Positions 1-8,811 of a stretch of DNA of 64,000 nucleotides are shown in pieces. The DNA comes from Clostridium_AD sp036569345. Its GTDB lineage: Bacteria > Bacillota > Clostridia > Clostridiales > Clostridiaceae. Where the stretch lies: positions 1 to 64,000 of the forward strand of contig NZ_DATCQT010000025.1 of assembly GCF_036569345.1 (NCBI RefSeq), written 5' to 3'. The position numbers were made by a program, and so were the translations under genes. How positions within the stretch are numbered: position 1 is the first letter of the stretch; each line of letters begins with the position of its first letter. The notes beneath the pieces are model-generated. The model was not told the DNA's origin. It made no database searches and saw nothing but the letters and a program-made list of their open reading frames with translations.

Positions 1-69
<69 letters not shown>

Positions 70-771
70 AAAGTTTACACTTTTTTAGTTGAAATGATTA
101 ATCTGCGCCAACTGTTAAGTTGAATACCAACGATTAAGTTGGTAACGCGAGCTCATTACATACTTTTTAGTCTTACGACTAAACTATTACTTTTTCTAAA
201 GTAATTAACTGGTTAAAATAAAATATTATTTCATTTCTTTACCTATTTCTCTGTTTAATTTTCAAAGACCAATTTGTTTTGTCATCAAGTGACGACTTCT
301 ACTATATTACTAGGTATTTCTTGTTTTGTCAACTACTTCTTCAAAATAAATCTTATTTAAAAATTCATTAAATTGTAATTAACATTTAACTTGTCAAGCC
401 ACTAGTTCGTGACGACAAGGAGTATTCTACCATATAAATAATAGCATGATTTTAACTTATAAGTATTCTAACTGGATTATCTTCATATTTCTACATATAT
501 ATCTAAATAACTCAAAATTTCGCATTCGGATACGCATGGACAAGTGTTATTAATATAGAAAAGATAAACTGCCCCCTATTCCAATGCCTGGACAATCATT
601 ACATATTACATCTACTACCACTCCTAGCATTACCACTATCATAAAAATATAAAACTACACAAAATAAACATTATATTGACACTTCTTTGACATTATCTAT
701 TGCTACAATTCAAGTATAAAAACAATTCAACTATAAAAATGAATTAAATGGTTTAATAAGGAGAGATTAAA
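70..771. other. Intergenic region: rrn leader/promoters, otherwise no recognised gene
   Basis: This 700-base stretch holds the rRNA leader and promoters (about 70-430, minus strand) and the leader of the secreted-protein gene at 772. Between about 540 and 645 base composition is less AT-rich and the minus strand can encode a 30-residue peptide (550-642) containing CPGIGIGG, but without a ribosome binding site. I see no tRNA or other RNA gene. Confidence 0.6.
304..332 (-). promoter_or_regulatory. rrn promoter
   Basis: On the minus strand there is TTGACA (327-332), a 17-nt spacer and TAATAT (304-309), pointing at the 16S gene. The transcript then runs through a TTTGAAAATTAAACAG leader (around 253-270), a sequence type usual in clostridial rRNA leaders. 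A second TTGACA at 392-397 with a weaker TTTAAT at about 367-372 (19-nt spacer) may be an upstream tandem promoter. A short GTCGTCAC sequence follows both promoter zones (about 287-294 and 409-416), as if the block had been duplicated. Confidence 0.75.
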
Positions 772-1245
772 ATGAAGAATAAATCTATAAAAACCAAAAT
801 ACTTGCAGGGTTATTAACAGGAGGCATTTATTTATCATCCGCTAGCACAACTTTTGCAACAACTACTAAATTATTAACTATTAATAGCACCATACCTTTA
901 ACAAGTGAGTATAAACAAATAAACACTAAAATAGATCATAATATAGAAACAATTTTTGAAAACCCCGTAACTCCTAAAACTATAACTGAAGATCAAGCAA
1001 ATAAAATTAAAGCTGTCATAAATAAAACAACAGCTTCAAAACAATTAAATTATAAGAAATCAAATCTAGAAACAACTATAATAGGTCAAGAAAATAAAAC
1101 ATATAATAATTGCAACAAACATAATAATATAAAATCTATAGCGACTCTTTTAAATGATGGGACTATAACTGAGTCTCAAGCTGAAAAAATCGTAATAAAG
1201 CAAATATACCTATACCAAACAAAAAAGTCGAACAATCTACTTTAA
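772..1245 (+). CDS. Small secreted protein, function unknown
   Basis: The 157-residue product begins with a typical signal peptide: positive N-terminus (MKNKSIKTK), hydrophobic stretch at about residues 10-26, likely cleavage after the SASTTFA region. The mature part is Lys/Asn/Thr-rich and holds two short related segments, ITEDQANKI (about 72-80) and ITESQAEKI (about 138-146). These resemble the repeated Gln/Ala helices of clostridial DUF2680-type secreted proteins, but the match is too short for a firm call. The start has a good AAGGAGAGA site 7 nt upstream. It is monocistronic, divergent from the rRNA operon and convergent with the histidine kinase. No catalytic motif is visible. Confidence 0.75.
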   Translation: MKNKSIKTKILAGLLTGGIYLSSASTTFATTTKLLTINSTIPLTSEYKQINTKIDHNIETIFENPVTPKTITEDQANKIKAVINKTTASKQLNYKKSNLETTIIGQENKTYNNCNKHNNIKSIATLLNDGTITESQAEKIVIKQIYLYQTKKSNNLL

Positions 1246-1268
1246 AAAACATATGTCATTTTATATTA

Positions 1269-2732
1269 TTACAAATATATATCTGAAAACTCCAATTGCA
1301 TAAGTTCATTTTTATTTTCAAAAGTATTATTAGGTACCAAATTTTCCTCAATTACTATTATGGACGGAAGTGTGAAAGTGAATTTGCTACCAATGCCAAG
1401 TTCACTTTCAACAAATATCTTACCTTTATGAAGTTCAATAATAGATTTAGTTAAATTTAGCCCAATCCCTGTTCCTTCAGCATTTCTTGATAAAGATCTG
1501 TTTACCTGTTTAAATCTATCAAAAATCACATCCATGTGACTATCAGCCATTCCTATTCCATTATCTTTAACTGATATTTGAATAAATTCATTTTTTTCTT
1601 TAATTTGAACAAATATTTCTTTACCTTTTTCTGAAAATTTAATTGCATTAGATATAAGATTTAACATTACACGTTCAATATTTTCCACATCACAAGCAAT
1701 TATTTTTTCTTCTATATTTGTATCAAAAATAATATTTAATCCTTTGCAATCAATAAAATTAGTTGCGGCTATAATTATATCTTCTATAACCACCACTATA
1801 TTGTTATTTGTTAAATTGAGTTGAAAACATCCAGCTTTAACCTTGGATGAATCAACTATGTTATTTATAAGTTTTTCTAACCTATAGGAATTTAGTTTCA
1901 TTGAATCAATATTTGTAACAATCGCTTCATGTCTCTCATCTAATGAGCCATTATGGCAATACATTTCAAATAACTGTACAGCTGAGTAAATTACATTTAA
2001 TGGGGTTTTAAGTTCATGAGAAATATTCATTATAAACTCTTCTTGTGAAATAATTAATTTTTGTAATTCCCTGTTTAATTGATTTTTTTTATCGACCTCT
2101 TCATTTATATCATTCAAAATATGTTTAATAAATATAAAATTACCTACTACAAGAAGAACACCTAGAAAAATCAATAGATATTTATGTATTATACGAGTAT
2201 TTGCAGTATATTCACTTGAGCGATTTATCTGTAGATCAATCTTATCTATTAGCATAGTATCAATTGTTCTAAATTCATCAACTAAAATCTTGCCTTGACT
2301 TAAATTCGATACTGCCTTTTGTAAATTTCCATCATCTACTAATCTTATTTGCTCTTTAAAATAAATTTGAATTGTTTTAATTTTCTGATTAAGTTGATTG
2401 GCAGTATAACCATCAATACCTACCTTTTCTAAATTATTAATATAATCGGAATATCCTTCCAACTCCTTATTACCTAAATAATAGGAATCTAAGAAATCTT
2501 TTTTTCCTGAAATTATATAAGCTCTTATACCAGTTTGTTGATCTATTAACGCTGTTAAAATTTGCATTGAAAACATTTTAGCTGGAACTATTTTTTGAGT
2601 GATATGATCAGATTCTGCGCTTACTTTATCCATACTATAAATACTAAATACTATTATCAATATTGATAAACATGCAATTGAAATATATCCTAGTGCCATA
2701 GCTTGTCTACTTTTATATTTGCTTTTACCCAT
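1269..2732 (-). CDS. Sensor histidine kinase with CHASE3-type sensor domain (orphan)
   Basis: A membrane histidine kinase of about 487 residues. TM1 is at about 12-34 and TM2 at about 185-202. They flank an extracytoplasmic helical region (QQTGIRAYIISG) typical of CHASE3 domains. The phospho-acceptor box NISHELKTPLN places His at about 239. The ATPase shows the N box (NLISNAIKF), G1 (DNGIGM), F box (FDRFKQ) and G2 (GTGIGLNL). I chose the ATG at 2732 because GTGGGGA lies 9 nt upstream; a GTG at 2747 in the same frame overlaps that site. No response regulator gene is adjacent, so its partner is elsewhere. The ligand is unknown. Confidence 0.9.
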   Translation of the reverse strand: MGKSKYKSRQAMALGYISIACLSILIIVFSIYSMDKVSAESDHITQKIVPAKMFSMQILTALIDQQTGIRAYIISGKKDFLDSYYLGNKELEGYSDYINNLEKVGIDGYTANQLNQKIKTIQIYFKEQIRLVDDGNLQKAVSNLSQGKILVDEFRTIDTMLIDKIDLQINRSSEYTANTRIIHKYLLIFLGVLLVVGNFIFIKHILNDINEEVDKKNQLNRELQKLIISQEEFIMNISHELKTPLNVIYSAVQLFEMYCHNGSLDERHEAIVTNIDSMKLNSYRLEKLINNIVDSSKVKAGCFQLNLTNNNIVVVIEDIIIAATNFIDCKGLNIIFDTNIEEKIIACDVENIERVMLNLISNAIKFSEKGKEIFVQIKEKNEFIQISVKDNGIGMADSHMDVIFDRFKQVNRSLSRNAEGTGIGLNLTKSIIELHKGKIFVESELGIGSKFTFTLPSIIVIEENLVPNNTFENKNELMQLEFSDIYL

Positions 2733-3067
2733 AATAATTATCCCCACTTCACAAATAAAGTTTTACTGAATTACAATTGAATATTAGTTATTACAATAAA
2801 TATATAATAATATCTTTTTTTAAAATTATATTTATATAATGCTTATATATTGTCATTACTTGTAATATGTTACCACAATATGTTATTTGTTACAATATTC
2901 TTATTCCGCTAAAATATGCTATTTTTATCCAAACTATATGCATATTCTATTAACATATGTAATATTTAGGTCGTTTTATATATAACAAATGTAAATAATA
3001 CTATTGTAAATCAATTAACAAAATATACTAATTAAAAAGTGGGGGATAAAGGAATAACTTGTATAAC
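2733..3067. other. AT-rich intergenic region upstream of the histidine kinase
   Basis: No gene is visible. The region is very AT-rich and must hold the promoter of the minus-strand kinase gene. At 2862-2873 it contains GTAATATGTTAC, exactly the 12-mer found in the operators at 60049 and 61585. A weaker related sequence (GTTATTTGTTAC) begins exactly 20 bp further on at 2882, the same spacing as in those operators. Confidence 0.4.
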
Positions 3068-3535
3068 TTATTTTGTATATGTGAAAAATTCACCAAACTG
3101 AATTTTATGTGTAGTTTTACTTACATCAATATCCATAAGCTTATCACTAAAATATTTAGTTTCACCTGATTTAATACCAATAACTTGGATAAATTGAGTT
3201 ATAAAAGTCGTTCCATCTTTATTTAAATAAATTACTTCAAAACCAAAATTACACATTGTTTTATTATTATTAGTTGCAGTTCCTGTTACCTCAGTAATAT
3301 TATTAGTATCATTATGTTTAATTTCTAGTTCAGAAATTTTAATTAATTCCGACTTAAGCTTATCAACTTCTGGTAAATGTGTAGCTACCGTTGGAACAGA
3401 TATTTGTCTTGTTGGTATTTGTACGACTGAACTCGATTTAGATGAACACCCTATAAAACTAAAAGTCAAAACTAAGAGACAAGCAAATAAACTAATTTTT
3501 TTAACAATCATTCTATGCTTATTACAATACTTCAT
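3068..3535 (-). CDS. Lipoprotein with FxLYD-like domain
   Basis: This 155-residue product starts at MKYCNK. GGAAGGTGA lies 7 nt before that ATG, so I reject the 24 extra in-frame residues upstream. A signal sequence (KKISLFACLLVLTFSFIGC) ends in a lipobox-like FIGC, giving a lipid-anchored extracellular protein. From about residue 65 the pattern LKISELEIKHN, VTGTATNNN, CNFGFEVIYLNKDG and IKSGETKYF fits the FxLYD family, a beta-sandwich of surface lipoproteins. It lies 83 nt after the small membrane protein gene and probably shares its transcript. Function is unknown. Confidence 0.75.
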   Translation of the reverse strand: MKYCNKHRMIVKKISLFACLLVLTFSFIGCSSKSSSVVQIPTRQISVPTVATHLPEVDKLKSELIKISELEIKHNDTNNITEVTGTATNNNKTMCNFGFEVIYLNKDGTTFITQFIQVIGIKSGETKYFSDKLMDIDVSKTTHKIQFGEFFTYTK

Positions 3536-3618
3536 AATAAAATCACCTTCCATATATTTATAGTATGTCCTATATTTATATATTTCAGTAAAGTTATTTA
3601 AATACATGTTTTTTATTT

Positions 3619-3858
3619 TTATTTTTTGCTTTTAGTGTCATCTTCAAATAAGCCACATAATTTATCTTTATCTCTATCAAGAATATTTTTAAAATCTGAG
3701 TGTTGAGTTATTATTTTATAGTTTGTTTTATTTTTTTTATTAATAATAGTAATAGAATAATCTCCTGAAATAAATAACTCAAATAAAATTACAACTAAAC
3801 AACTAATTAAAATTATAGTCTTAGCCCATTTTAAAACCCATTTAGAAATACCACTCAT
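3619..3858 (-). CDS. Small single-pass membrane protein, unknown
   Basis: The product has 79 residues: one hydrophobic segment at about residues 13-30 (AKTIILISCLVVILFELFI), then a charged extracytoplasmic tail of about 45 residues rich in Lys and Asp. AAGGGGG lies 7 nt upstream of the ATG. It is the first gene of a probable two-gene unit with the FxLYD lipoprotein. I do not recognise a family. Confidence 0.6.
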   Translation of the reverse strand: MSGISKWVLKWAKTIILISCLVVILFELFISGDYSITIINKKNKTNYKIITQHSDFKNILDRDKDKLCGLFEDDTKSKK

Positions 3859-3920
3859 AATAATACCCCCTTATTTTTGTTTATCACTATTAATATATAC
3901 ATTCAAAGTATTAATGGAAT

Positions 3921-3967
3921 ACAAAAAATCGAAAAAGTTTTCCGCTATTTTGCGAAAAACCTTTTCG
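3921..3967 (-). terminator. Rho-independent terminator after the beta-propeller gene
   Basis: A 16-bp stem (3930-3945 with 3952-3967, two G-U type mismatches) with a 6-nt loop is followed on the minus strand by a T-rich run (3921-3929). The plus strand is also T-rich after the stem, so it may act in both directions. Confidence 0.8.
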
Positions 3968-3972
3968 TTTTA

Positions 3973-6291
3973 TTATTTATTTTGTTGAGCTGGCATAGGA
4001 GTAATCTCTCTCACTCCATTTGTTGGATAAATTTTTGATAAATCAACTGTCTTTAATTTTAACTTTGATTTTTCCTTTAAAGTGTTTATGTCATTGGCTT
4101 TTATTAATCCATTTGATAATGTATATAAAGTATCTTTTATATACATTATTCTATCAATTAAATACTGTCCATTATTATCTATAGGCGCTATAGACTTAGA
4201 GCTACCATCTATGCTTGTGCTAGAGGAATTTCTATTAGTTGTTGAATTGTTTTGGTTTGAGTTATCAACTTGATCCATATGCGAAATTTTTCCTTTAAGC
4301 TTTATACCATTTATTAAATCAATACTATAAATATATGCTCCTTGATAACTTTGCAAAGAATTATTTGTATTGTTATCATAATTATTTTCAGTAACAGGCA
4401 ATGCTAACAGTTTTTTTTCTTTGGAGAAAAGTAAAGCCTTGTGGTTACTTAATACCTCTGAATAGGTACCCGTCCCACCAATTGTTGTTATAAACTGCTG
4501 CACTGGTTTAGATACATCACTTACATTGTAAATTGCGATTTTTAAACCATTAGTTTTTGCTCTATCAACGCCGCCCTCATTAACCACTGTAGAAGCCATT
4601 CCAAATCCTATCAAGTGTGTATCATCATAAGGCTGTAGATAATTACTAAATCCTGGCACCTTTAGTTCGCCCAAGACCTTTGGACTTGCTGGATTTTTCA
4701 GATCTATAACAAACAGAGGATCAGTTAGCATAAAGGTTACTATATAAGCCCGGTCACCCATAAATCTAACTGAATAAATTTGTTCCCCCTTGGCAAGGCC
4801 TTCTATCTTTCCTACTGTTTTCATCTCTTTATCAAGTACATAAAGATTATTGGTAATTTGGTTTTGTGGTTGGTTACTCATCTTTTGATCAGTTGATGTT
4901 ACGCCAGTGCTCGGAGCTGCACTTGTGGTTGCTCCCTGGTCTGGCGAAGTAGAATTTTGAGGAGTCTTTGTAGCTACTACCGAATAATTATAAACGGTTG
5001 TTGCAATTCTAAAGAAATCATTTTTCTCATCCATAGAAAACTGATTGATAATATTGCCTGGCACTTCACCCCTCGCCACAAATTTTACTCCTAAATTTTC
5101 ATATGCAAATTTATAAAGTGTAGTATTTGCAATTCCATTATTTTTTCCATCCTGAATTGACTTGTTACCTGCTATATATAAATTCTTATCTGAAGAATAT
5201 ATACTATTTCCTGAGCCAAGAATTGTGCTCATATTGACTTTTTCCTTATTATCATCAACATTATAAGCTGCCACCATAATATAGTTTGGCTCGATTGCAT
5301 CCGGCAAATAATTTATTGTTTTATAATCAATAGTTACCTTATTCTTTCCAACTGCACTATCACTATAATAAACCTCTCCAGCTTTTACATCTTTTTTGAT
5401 ATTACCTATATTATTTAGATACTTGTTAGCAATAACATATACTCTTGAACCAATCATTCTAGATGAATTATAAACCCCATCTATTTCAATATCTCTTACT
5501 TTCTTGATATTTTTTTTATCCGATATATCAAAACTTATAACCTTCGTAACTTCATTTGATGGTATCATATAGGAATTTTTACCACTACTATTAGGATCTA
5601 TATTTTGAAAGCTATTTCCAACAACTACCAAGATGTTATTTCTTAGAAAAATTCCATTTATACTATAATTTTCTTCAAAAGTAATGTTCTTTAATGACTC
5701 CATCCTAGAACTTGAATCTACTTTTATAACATTTATAATTTTTTGAGCATTTACCTTGAAGATATATTCTCCATCGGTTTTAACTAAATCTTCTTCTTCA
5801 ACCCCTTGAACCTGAAGATTAGTTGTTGAATGGTCTAAAGTGGCATCAGCTATTTTGCTTTGTGCACTTACTGCATCTCCGGTTTGGCTACCACTATTTG
5901 AACTATTTCCCTCAGCTTGTGCAATCTCTGGCGCTGCTGCAGGCATCGGTGCGCTATTTTTTGTGGCTGTATTATATTTCATTCCATTATTTTGACCAAT
6001 ATAAGGTTTCAGTAATTTCTGTAGGTTTTTTGATGATGCAACAACGGGTAGTGTTTTGCTAGAATCCAGTGCAATAAGAGATGTATCATTTGTGTTAAAA
6101 AGTTTTCCACTTGCTGCAATTCCAACTACTAAAATTAAACACGCTGCTATCGCCATAAATGGTTTAATCAGCTTTTTCCTTTTATAGGCCTTCCCTTTTT
6201 TTATACCTTTTTCGATAGCGAAATCCAGCTCTGGTGGAACTTCTATATTGTCATATTCTTTTTTTAGCTCATTCATATTATCCTTATTCAT
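3973..6291 (-). CDS. Membrane-anchored beta-propeller protein, probable ECF anti-sigma partner
   Basis: The 772-residue product has a cytoplasmic N-terminus of about 43 residues (ELKKEYDNIEVPPELDFAI), one TM helix (about 44-62), a Ser/Gly/Ala-rich linker and a large extracellular domain. From about residue 150 (VQGVEEEDLVKTDGEYIFKV) to the end this matches the secreted beta-propeller family PF09826. A low-complexity Thr/Ser/Pro-rich stretch lies at about 450-480. The ATG overlaps the stop of the ECF sigma gene by 4 nt, with GGAGGA just before it, so the two are translationally coupled. I infer that the short cytoplasmic part holds the sigma factor and the propeller senses an outside signal. 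That role is not shown by the sequence. Confidence 0.8.
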   Translation of the reverse strand: MNKDNMNELKKEYDNIEVPPELDFAIEKGIKKGKAYKRKKLIKPFMAIAACLILVVGIAASGKLFNTNDTSLIALDSSKTLPVVASSKNLQKLLKPYIGQNNGMKYNTATKNSAPMPAAAPEIAQAEGNSSNSGSQTGDAVSAQSKIADATLDHSTTNLQVQGVEEEDLVKTDGEYIFKVNAQKIINVIKVDSSSRMESLKNITFEENYSINGIFLRNNILVVVGNSFQNIDPNSSGKNSYMIPSNEVTKVISFDISDKKNIKKVRDIEIDGVYNSSRMIGSRVYVIANKYLNNIGNIKKDVKAGEVYYSDSAVGKNKVTIDYKTINYLPDAIEPNYIMVAAYNVDDNKEKVNMSTILGSGNSIYSSDKNLYIAGNKSIQDGKNNGIANTTLYKFAYENLGVKFVARGEVPGNIINQFSMDEKNDFFRIATTVYNYSVVATKTPQNSTSPDQGATTSAAPSTGVTSTDQKMSNQPQNQITNNLYVLDKEMKTVGKIEGLAKGEQIYSVRFMGDRAYIVTFMLTDPLFVIDLKNPASPKVLGELKVPGFSNYLQPYDDTHLIGFGMASTVVNEGGVDRAKTNGLKIAIYNVSDVSKPVQQFITTIGGTGTYSEVLSNHKALLFSKEKKLLALPVTENNYDNNTNNSLQSYQGAYIYSIDLINGIKLKGKISHMDQVDNSNQNNSTTNRNSSSTSIDGSSKSIAPIDNNGQYLIDRIMYIKDTLYTLSNGLIKANDINTLKEKSKLKLKTVDLSKIYPTNGVREITPMPAQQNK

Positions 6292-6806
6292 ATTAGTTCC
6301 TCCTTTAAATCTAACCTAAGTTCTCCAAGTGCTTTATGAAGTCTTGTTTTAACTGTTCCAAGAGGACACTGAAGTATCTTGGCTATCTCCACCAAAGTCA
6401 TATCCTGAAAATACTTTAAAATCACAATCGTTTTATATTCTCCATTTAATTTATCAACTGCCACCTTAAGATCAATTATCTGCTCATCGTCTTTTGAAAT
6501 TACCCCTACAGCAGAACTTATATTTTCATTTAGAGTTATAACTCTACTATTCTTATTAATACAATCCAAAGAAGTATTAATAAGAATCCTAGTTAACCAG
6601 GTATCAAAGAAACTTGGCTCCTTTAGTCTTTTAATTGATATATAAGCCTTATAAACTGTATCACTTACAATATCCATAGCCTCTTCTTTGTTTTTAACAT
6701 AAGCAAAAGCTGTTTTATAAAGCTGATTTTTTCGCTGGCTTATGAGTTCATAAAAAGCGTTATCGTCTCCCTTTTGAGCTAATTTGATCATTCCATTAGT
6801 ATCCAC
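6288..6806 (-). CDS. ECF-family RNA polymerase sigma factor
   Basis: The 172-residue product has the two ECF domains. Sigma region 2 (about 10-75) includes DNAFYELISQRKNQLYKTAF, the EEAMDIVSDTVYKAY promoter-melting helix and a FDTWLTRILIN element. Sigma region 4 (about 110-165) includes DKLNGEYKTIVILKYFQDM, LVEIAKILQ and GTVKTRLHKAL, a helix-turn-helix for the -35 element. The start is GTG with GGGGG 6 nt upstream. It is the first gene of a two-gene operon with the beta-propeller protein, its likely regulator. Its target promoters, including possible self-regulation, cannot be read with confidence. Confidence 0.92.
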   Translation of the reverse strand: MDTNGMIKLAQKGDDNAFYELISQRKNQLYKTAFAYVKNKEEAMDIVSDTVYKAYISIKRLKEPSFFDTWLTRILINTSLDCINKNSRVITLNENISSAVGVISKDDEQIIDLKVAVDKLNGEYKTIVILKYFQDMTLVEIAKILQCPLGTVKTRLHKALGELRLDLKEELI

Positions 6807-6934
6807 TTTGCACCCCCATCTTCAACATAATTTTCAAATTCATAATCTTATATTAATGTTTATACTAATTAGACTGCAAGAAACAGCATTTGGTTTTTAT
6901 AACCATTAAAAAATATTTATATTTGCATATTAGT

Positions 6935-6980
6935 TTTAAAAAGAGGCTATGACAAAACATTAGTTTTGCTATAGCCTCTT
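6935..6980 (-). terminator. Terminator overlapping the dedA stop codon
   Basis: An 18-bp nearly perfect stem (6941-6958 with 6963-6980) encloses AAGAGGCTAT and its complement, followed on the minus strand by TTTTTAAAA. The last codons of the DedA gene (stop at 6969-6971) form the 5' arm, so the gene ends inside the hairpin. Confidence 0.85.
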
Positions 6981-7592
6981 AGTTTTATGTTTCTTGTTTT
7001 TAATTGATTTAATAAAAAAATATAGTGTAATAATTAAAATTGCTATGTAAGTTATGAATTGTCCAAACTGTGTTACTATTGGAACTATACTTTCCCAGGA
7101 GTCTCCAAACCAATATCCCAGTCCTAAGTATATACAAGTCCAAACCAGTTCGCCTAAAGCTGCAAATAAACTAAATACCCAAAATTTATACTTTGTAATG
7201 CCTGCGGCAGCATTTACAAAAGCTCCCATTGCTGACATGAAAAATCTAGTAAAAAAAACTGTGTTTCTCCCATGTTTTATTAAATAATTTTCAGCCTTAA
7301 GTATTCTAACTTCAACGTAAGTTTTCATTTTAAATTGTCTACTCAAAACTTTATGACCTATGAATTTCCACATAATATAAGAGATATTGTCTCCAAGCCA
7401 AGAAAAAAACCAAATTTCTAATAACAGGATCACCACATTAAATTCACCTGCATAGGCAAAAGCGCCAGATGCTATTACAACTAAAGATGCTCCAGTTGGA
7501 ATTCCTATACATTGAAGTACAATTATAATACTTAAAAACCAAATGTTATAATTCCTAAAATATTCTATTAGTAGACTACTCATTTCACTCAT
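6969..7592 (-). CDS. DedA-family membrane protein
   Basis: The 207-residue protein has about five hydrophobic segments and the DedA/SNARE-associated family hallmarks: a re-entrant glycine-rich region (IGIPTGASLVVIASGAF), GDNISYIMWKFIGHKV and the conserved FFTRFFMSAMGAFVNAAAG loop. Members of this family are membrane-phospholipid-related transporters, and bacterial relatives help recycle undecaprenyl phosphate and other lipid carriers. The gene overlaps the upstream small-protein gene by 8 nt, with GAAGG 8 nt before the ATG, so the two are co-translated. The substrate here is not known. Confidence 0.88.
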   Translation of the reverse strand: MSEMSSLLIEYFRNYNIWFLSIIIVLQCIGIPTGASLVVIASGAFAYAGEFNVVILLLEIWFFSWLGDNISYIMWKFIGHKVLSRQFKMKTYVEVRILKAENYLIKHGRNTVFFTRFFMSAMGAFVNAAAGITKYKFWVFSLFAALGELVWTCIYLGLGYWFGDSWESIVPIVTQFGQFITYIAILIITLYFFIKSIKNKKHKTKRL

Positions 7593-7965
7593 TTTTTTTA
7601 CCTTCTATATTTGTAACACCTTTATTTACATCACTTTCTATAATTTTCTTTAAATTACTCTTCATATCCTCTGGAGTCTTATTGTACTTTTTCCCCAAAT
7701 CCTTGATATATAAATTTTCATCACCACTCTGTGGAGTAATTTGGAGAGTTTTAAAAATATTTTCTTGACTTATATTATATTTTTTAGATAATTTTTTTAC
7801 AGTTATCCAATTATGAGTACTCATATTCCCAATTTCTCTACTTTGTTTATTAGGTAGATTAATACTTTTAAATTGTTTATATAGTATAGTGGATTGTTTT
7901 ATTATTATAAAAGTAGTTATAATAATAAGAACTAATAATATACCTATTCTTACATTTTTTTTCAT
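7585..7965 (-). CDS. Small membrane-anchored protein upstream of dedA, unknown
   Basis: The product has 126 residues: one N-terminal TM helix (about 6-23) and a charged soluble part. Two related segments, VKKLSKKYNISQENIFKTLQ (about 56-75) and LGKKYNKTPEDMKSNLKK, look like repeated short helix-turn-helix units. The ATG follows GAGGGGA by 5 nt. It overlaps dedA by 8 nt and probably works with it. No family is recognised. Confidence 0.65.
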   Translation of the reverse strand: MKKNVRIGILLVLIIITTFIIIKQSTILYKQFKSINLPNKQSREIGNMSTHNWITVKKLSKKYNISQENIFKTLQITPQSGDENLYIKDLGKKYNKTPEDMKSNLKKIIESDVNKGVTNIEGKKNE

Positions 7966-8064
7966 TAAATCCCCTCACGCTAGTAATGTTATATACTTTA
8001 CATTATAATACAGAATATCAATAACTTCAATTAGCAATACCCTGGTTATCTGTAAGATATTAAA

Positions 8065-8811
8065 TTATACTTCCTTCTTATCAAAAAAATAATACCCCAG
8101 TGTAAAAAATATCACTCCGTAGGCTAATACCATAAATAGTGTATTTATGGTCACTAGAAAACTTGATTGTCCTATATTCCATAATGAGTACCAGTTTAAA
8201 TAAGAAGTAAAAACAATATTGTTTAATCCACTTACAAATAAAGCTAATCCTTTAATCGCAATAAAAGCTAAAATACAAGTAATTATGGCTCCACTGCTGC
8301 TTTTGAAAAACTGTGCTATAAATGATGCAAATAAAGCTAAAACAACTGCTGGAATAATATCAATAAAATATGCAAACATAATATTGAGTATATTAAAACT
8401 AGATGTTCCATTTAAAAAAATACTAGAAAGCATTGATACAATAAATACAACTATCAAGTTTATAATTATATATATTGCTATAGCTATATTCTTTGAGATA
8501 AAAATTTTTAACCTACTAATAGGTCTTATAAGAACTAGTTTTAAAGATTTATCCCCTACTTCACCTGAAAATAGTTCTGCTACTGTCATAAATATAAATA
8601 AAGGCAAAAATATATTAGTAAATATCCATAAAATCATTAAGGGGAAACTTACAGAATCTATTGCTACAAATACCAGTTTTGCTTGAATACTAGAAATGAA
8701 AAATGCTGATAAAAAACATATTATAGCTGTTATTATTAAAAATACCGTTATCTTTTTTTTCAAAAAAAGCTTTTGCACTTCATTTATTATATTAGCTTTC
8801 AAGTTATCCAT
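8065..8811 (-). CDS. ABC transporter permease (ABC-2 type)
   Basis: The 248-residue membrane protein has six predicted TM segments in the ABC-2 pattern. The N-terminus is cytoplasmic (NIINEVQKLFLKKKITVF). A loop after TM2 contains the typical ELFSGEVGDKSLKLVLIRPI motif that contacts the ATPase. Its ATG overlaps the ATPase stop by 1 nt (TGATG). With the preceding ATPase it should form a homodimeric exporter of the BcrAB/CcmAB kind. The substrate is unknown; the neighbouring two-component system suggests an envelope stress or antimicrobial role. Confidence 0.88.
   Translation of the reverse strand: MDNLKANIINEVQKLFLKKKITVFLIITAIICFLSAFFISSIQAKLVFVAIDSVSFPLMILWIFTNIFLPLFIFMTVAELFSGEVGDKSLKLVLIRPISRLKIFISKNIAIAIYIIINLIVVFIVSMLSSIFLNGTSSFNILNIMFAYFIDIIPAVVLALFASFIAQFFKSSSGAIITCILAFIAIKGLALFVSGLNNIVFTSYLNWYSLWNIGQSSFLVTINTLFMVLAYGVIFFTLGYYFFDKKEV

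Noticed and set aside
2733..3067. CRISPR-like repeats
   Set aside because: The repeated TAT/ATA strings are simple AT-rich sequence without regular spacing or unique spacers.
8219..8686. 155-codon plus-strand frame inside the ABC permease gene
   Set aside because: It is the reverse complement of a hydrophobic membrane protein, a usual source of spurious open frames, with no ribosome site.
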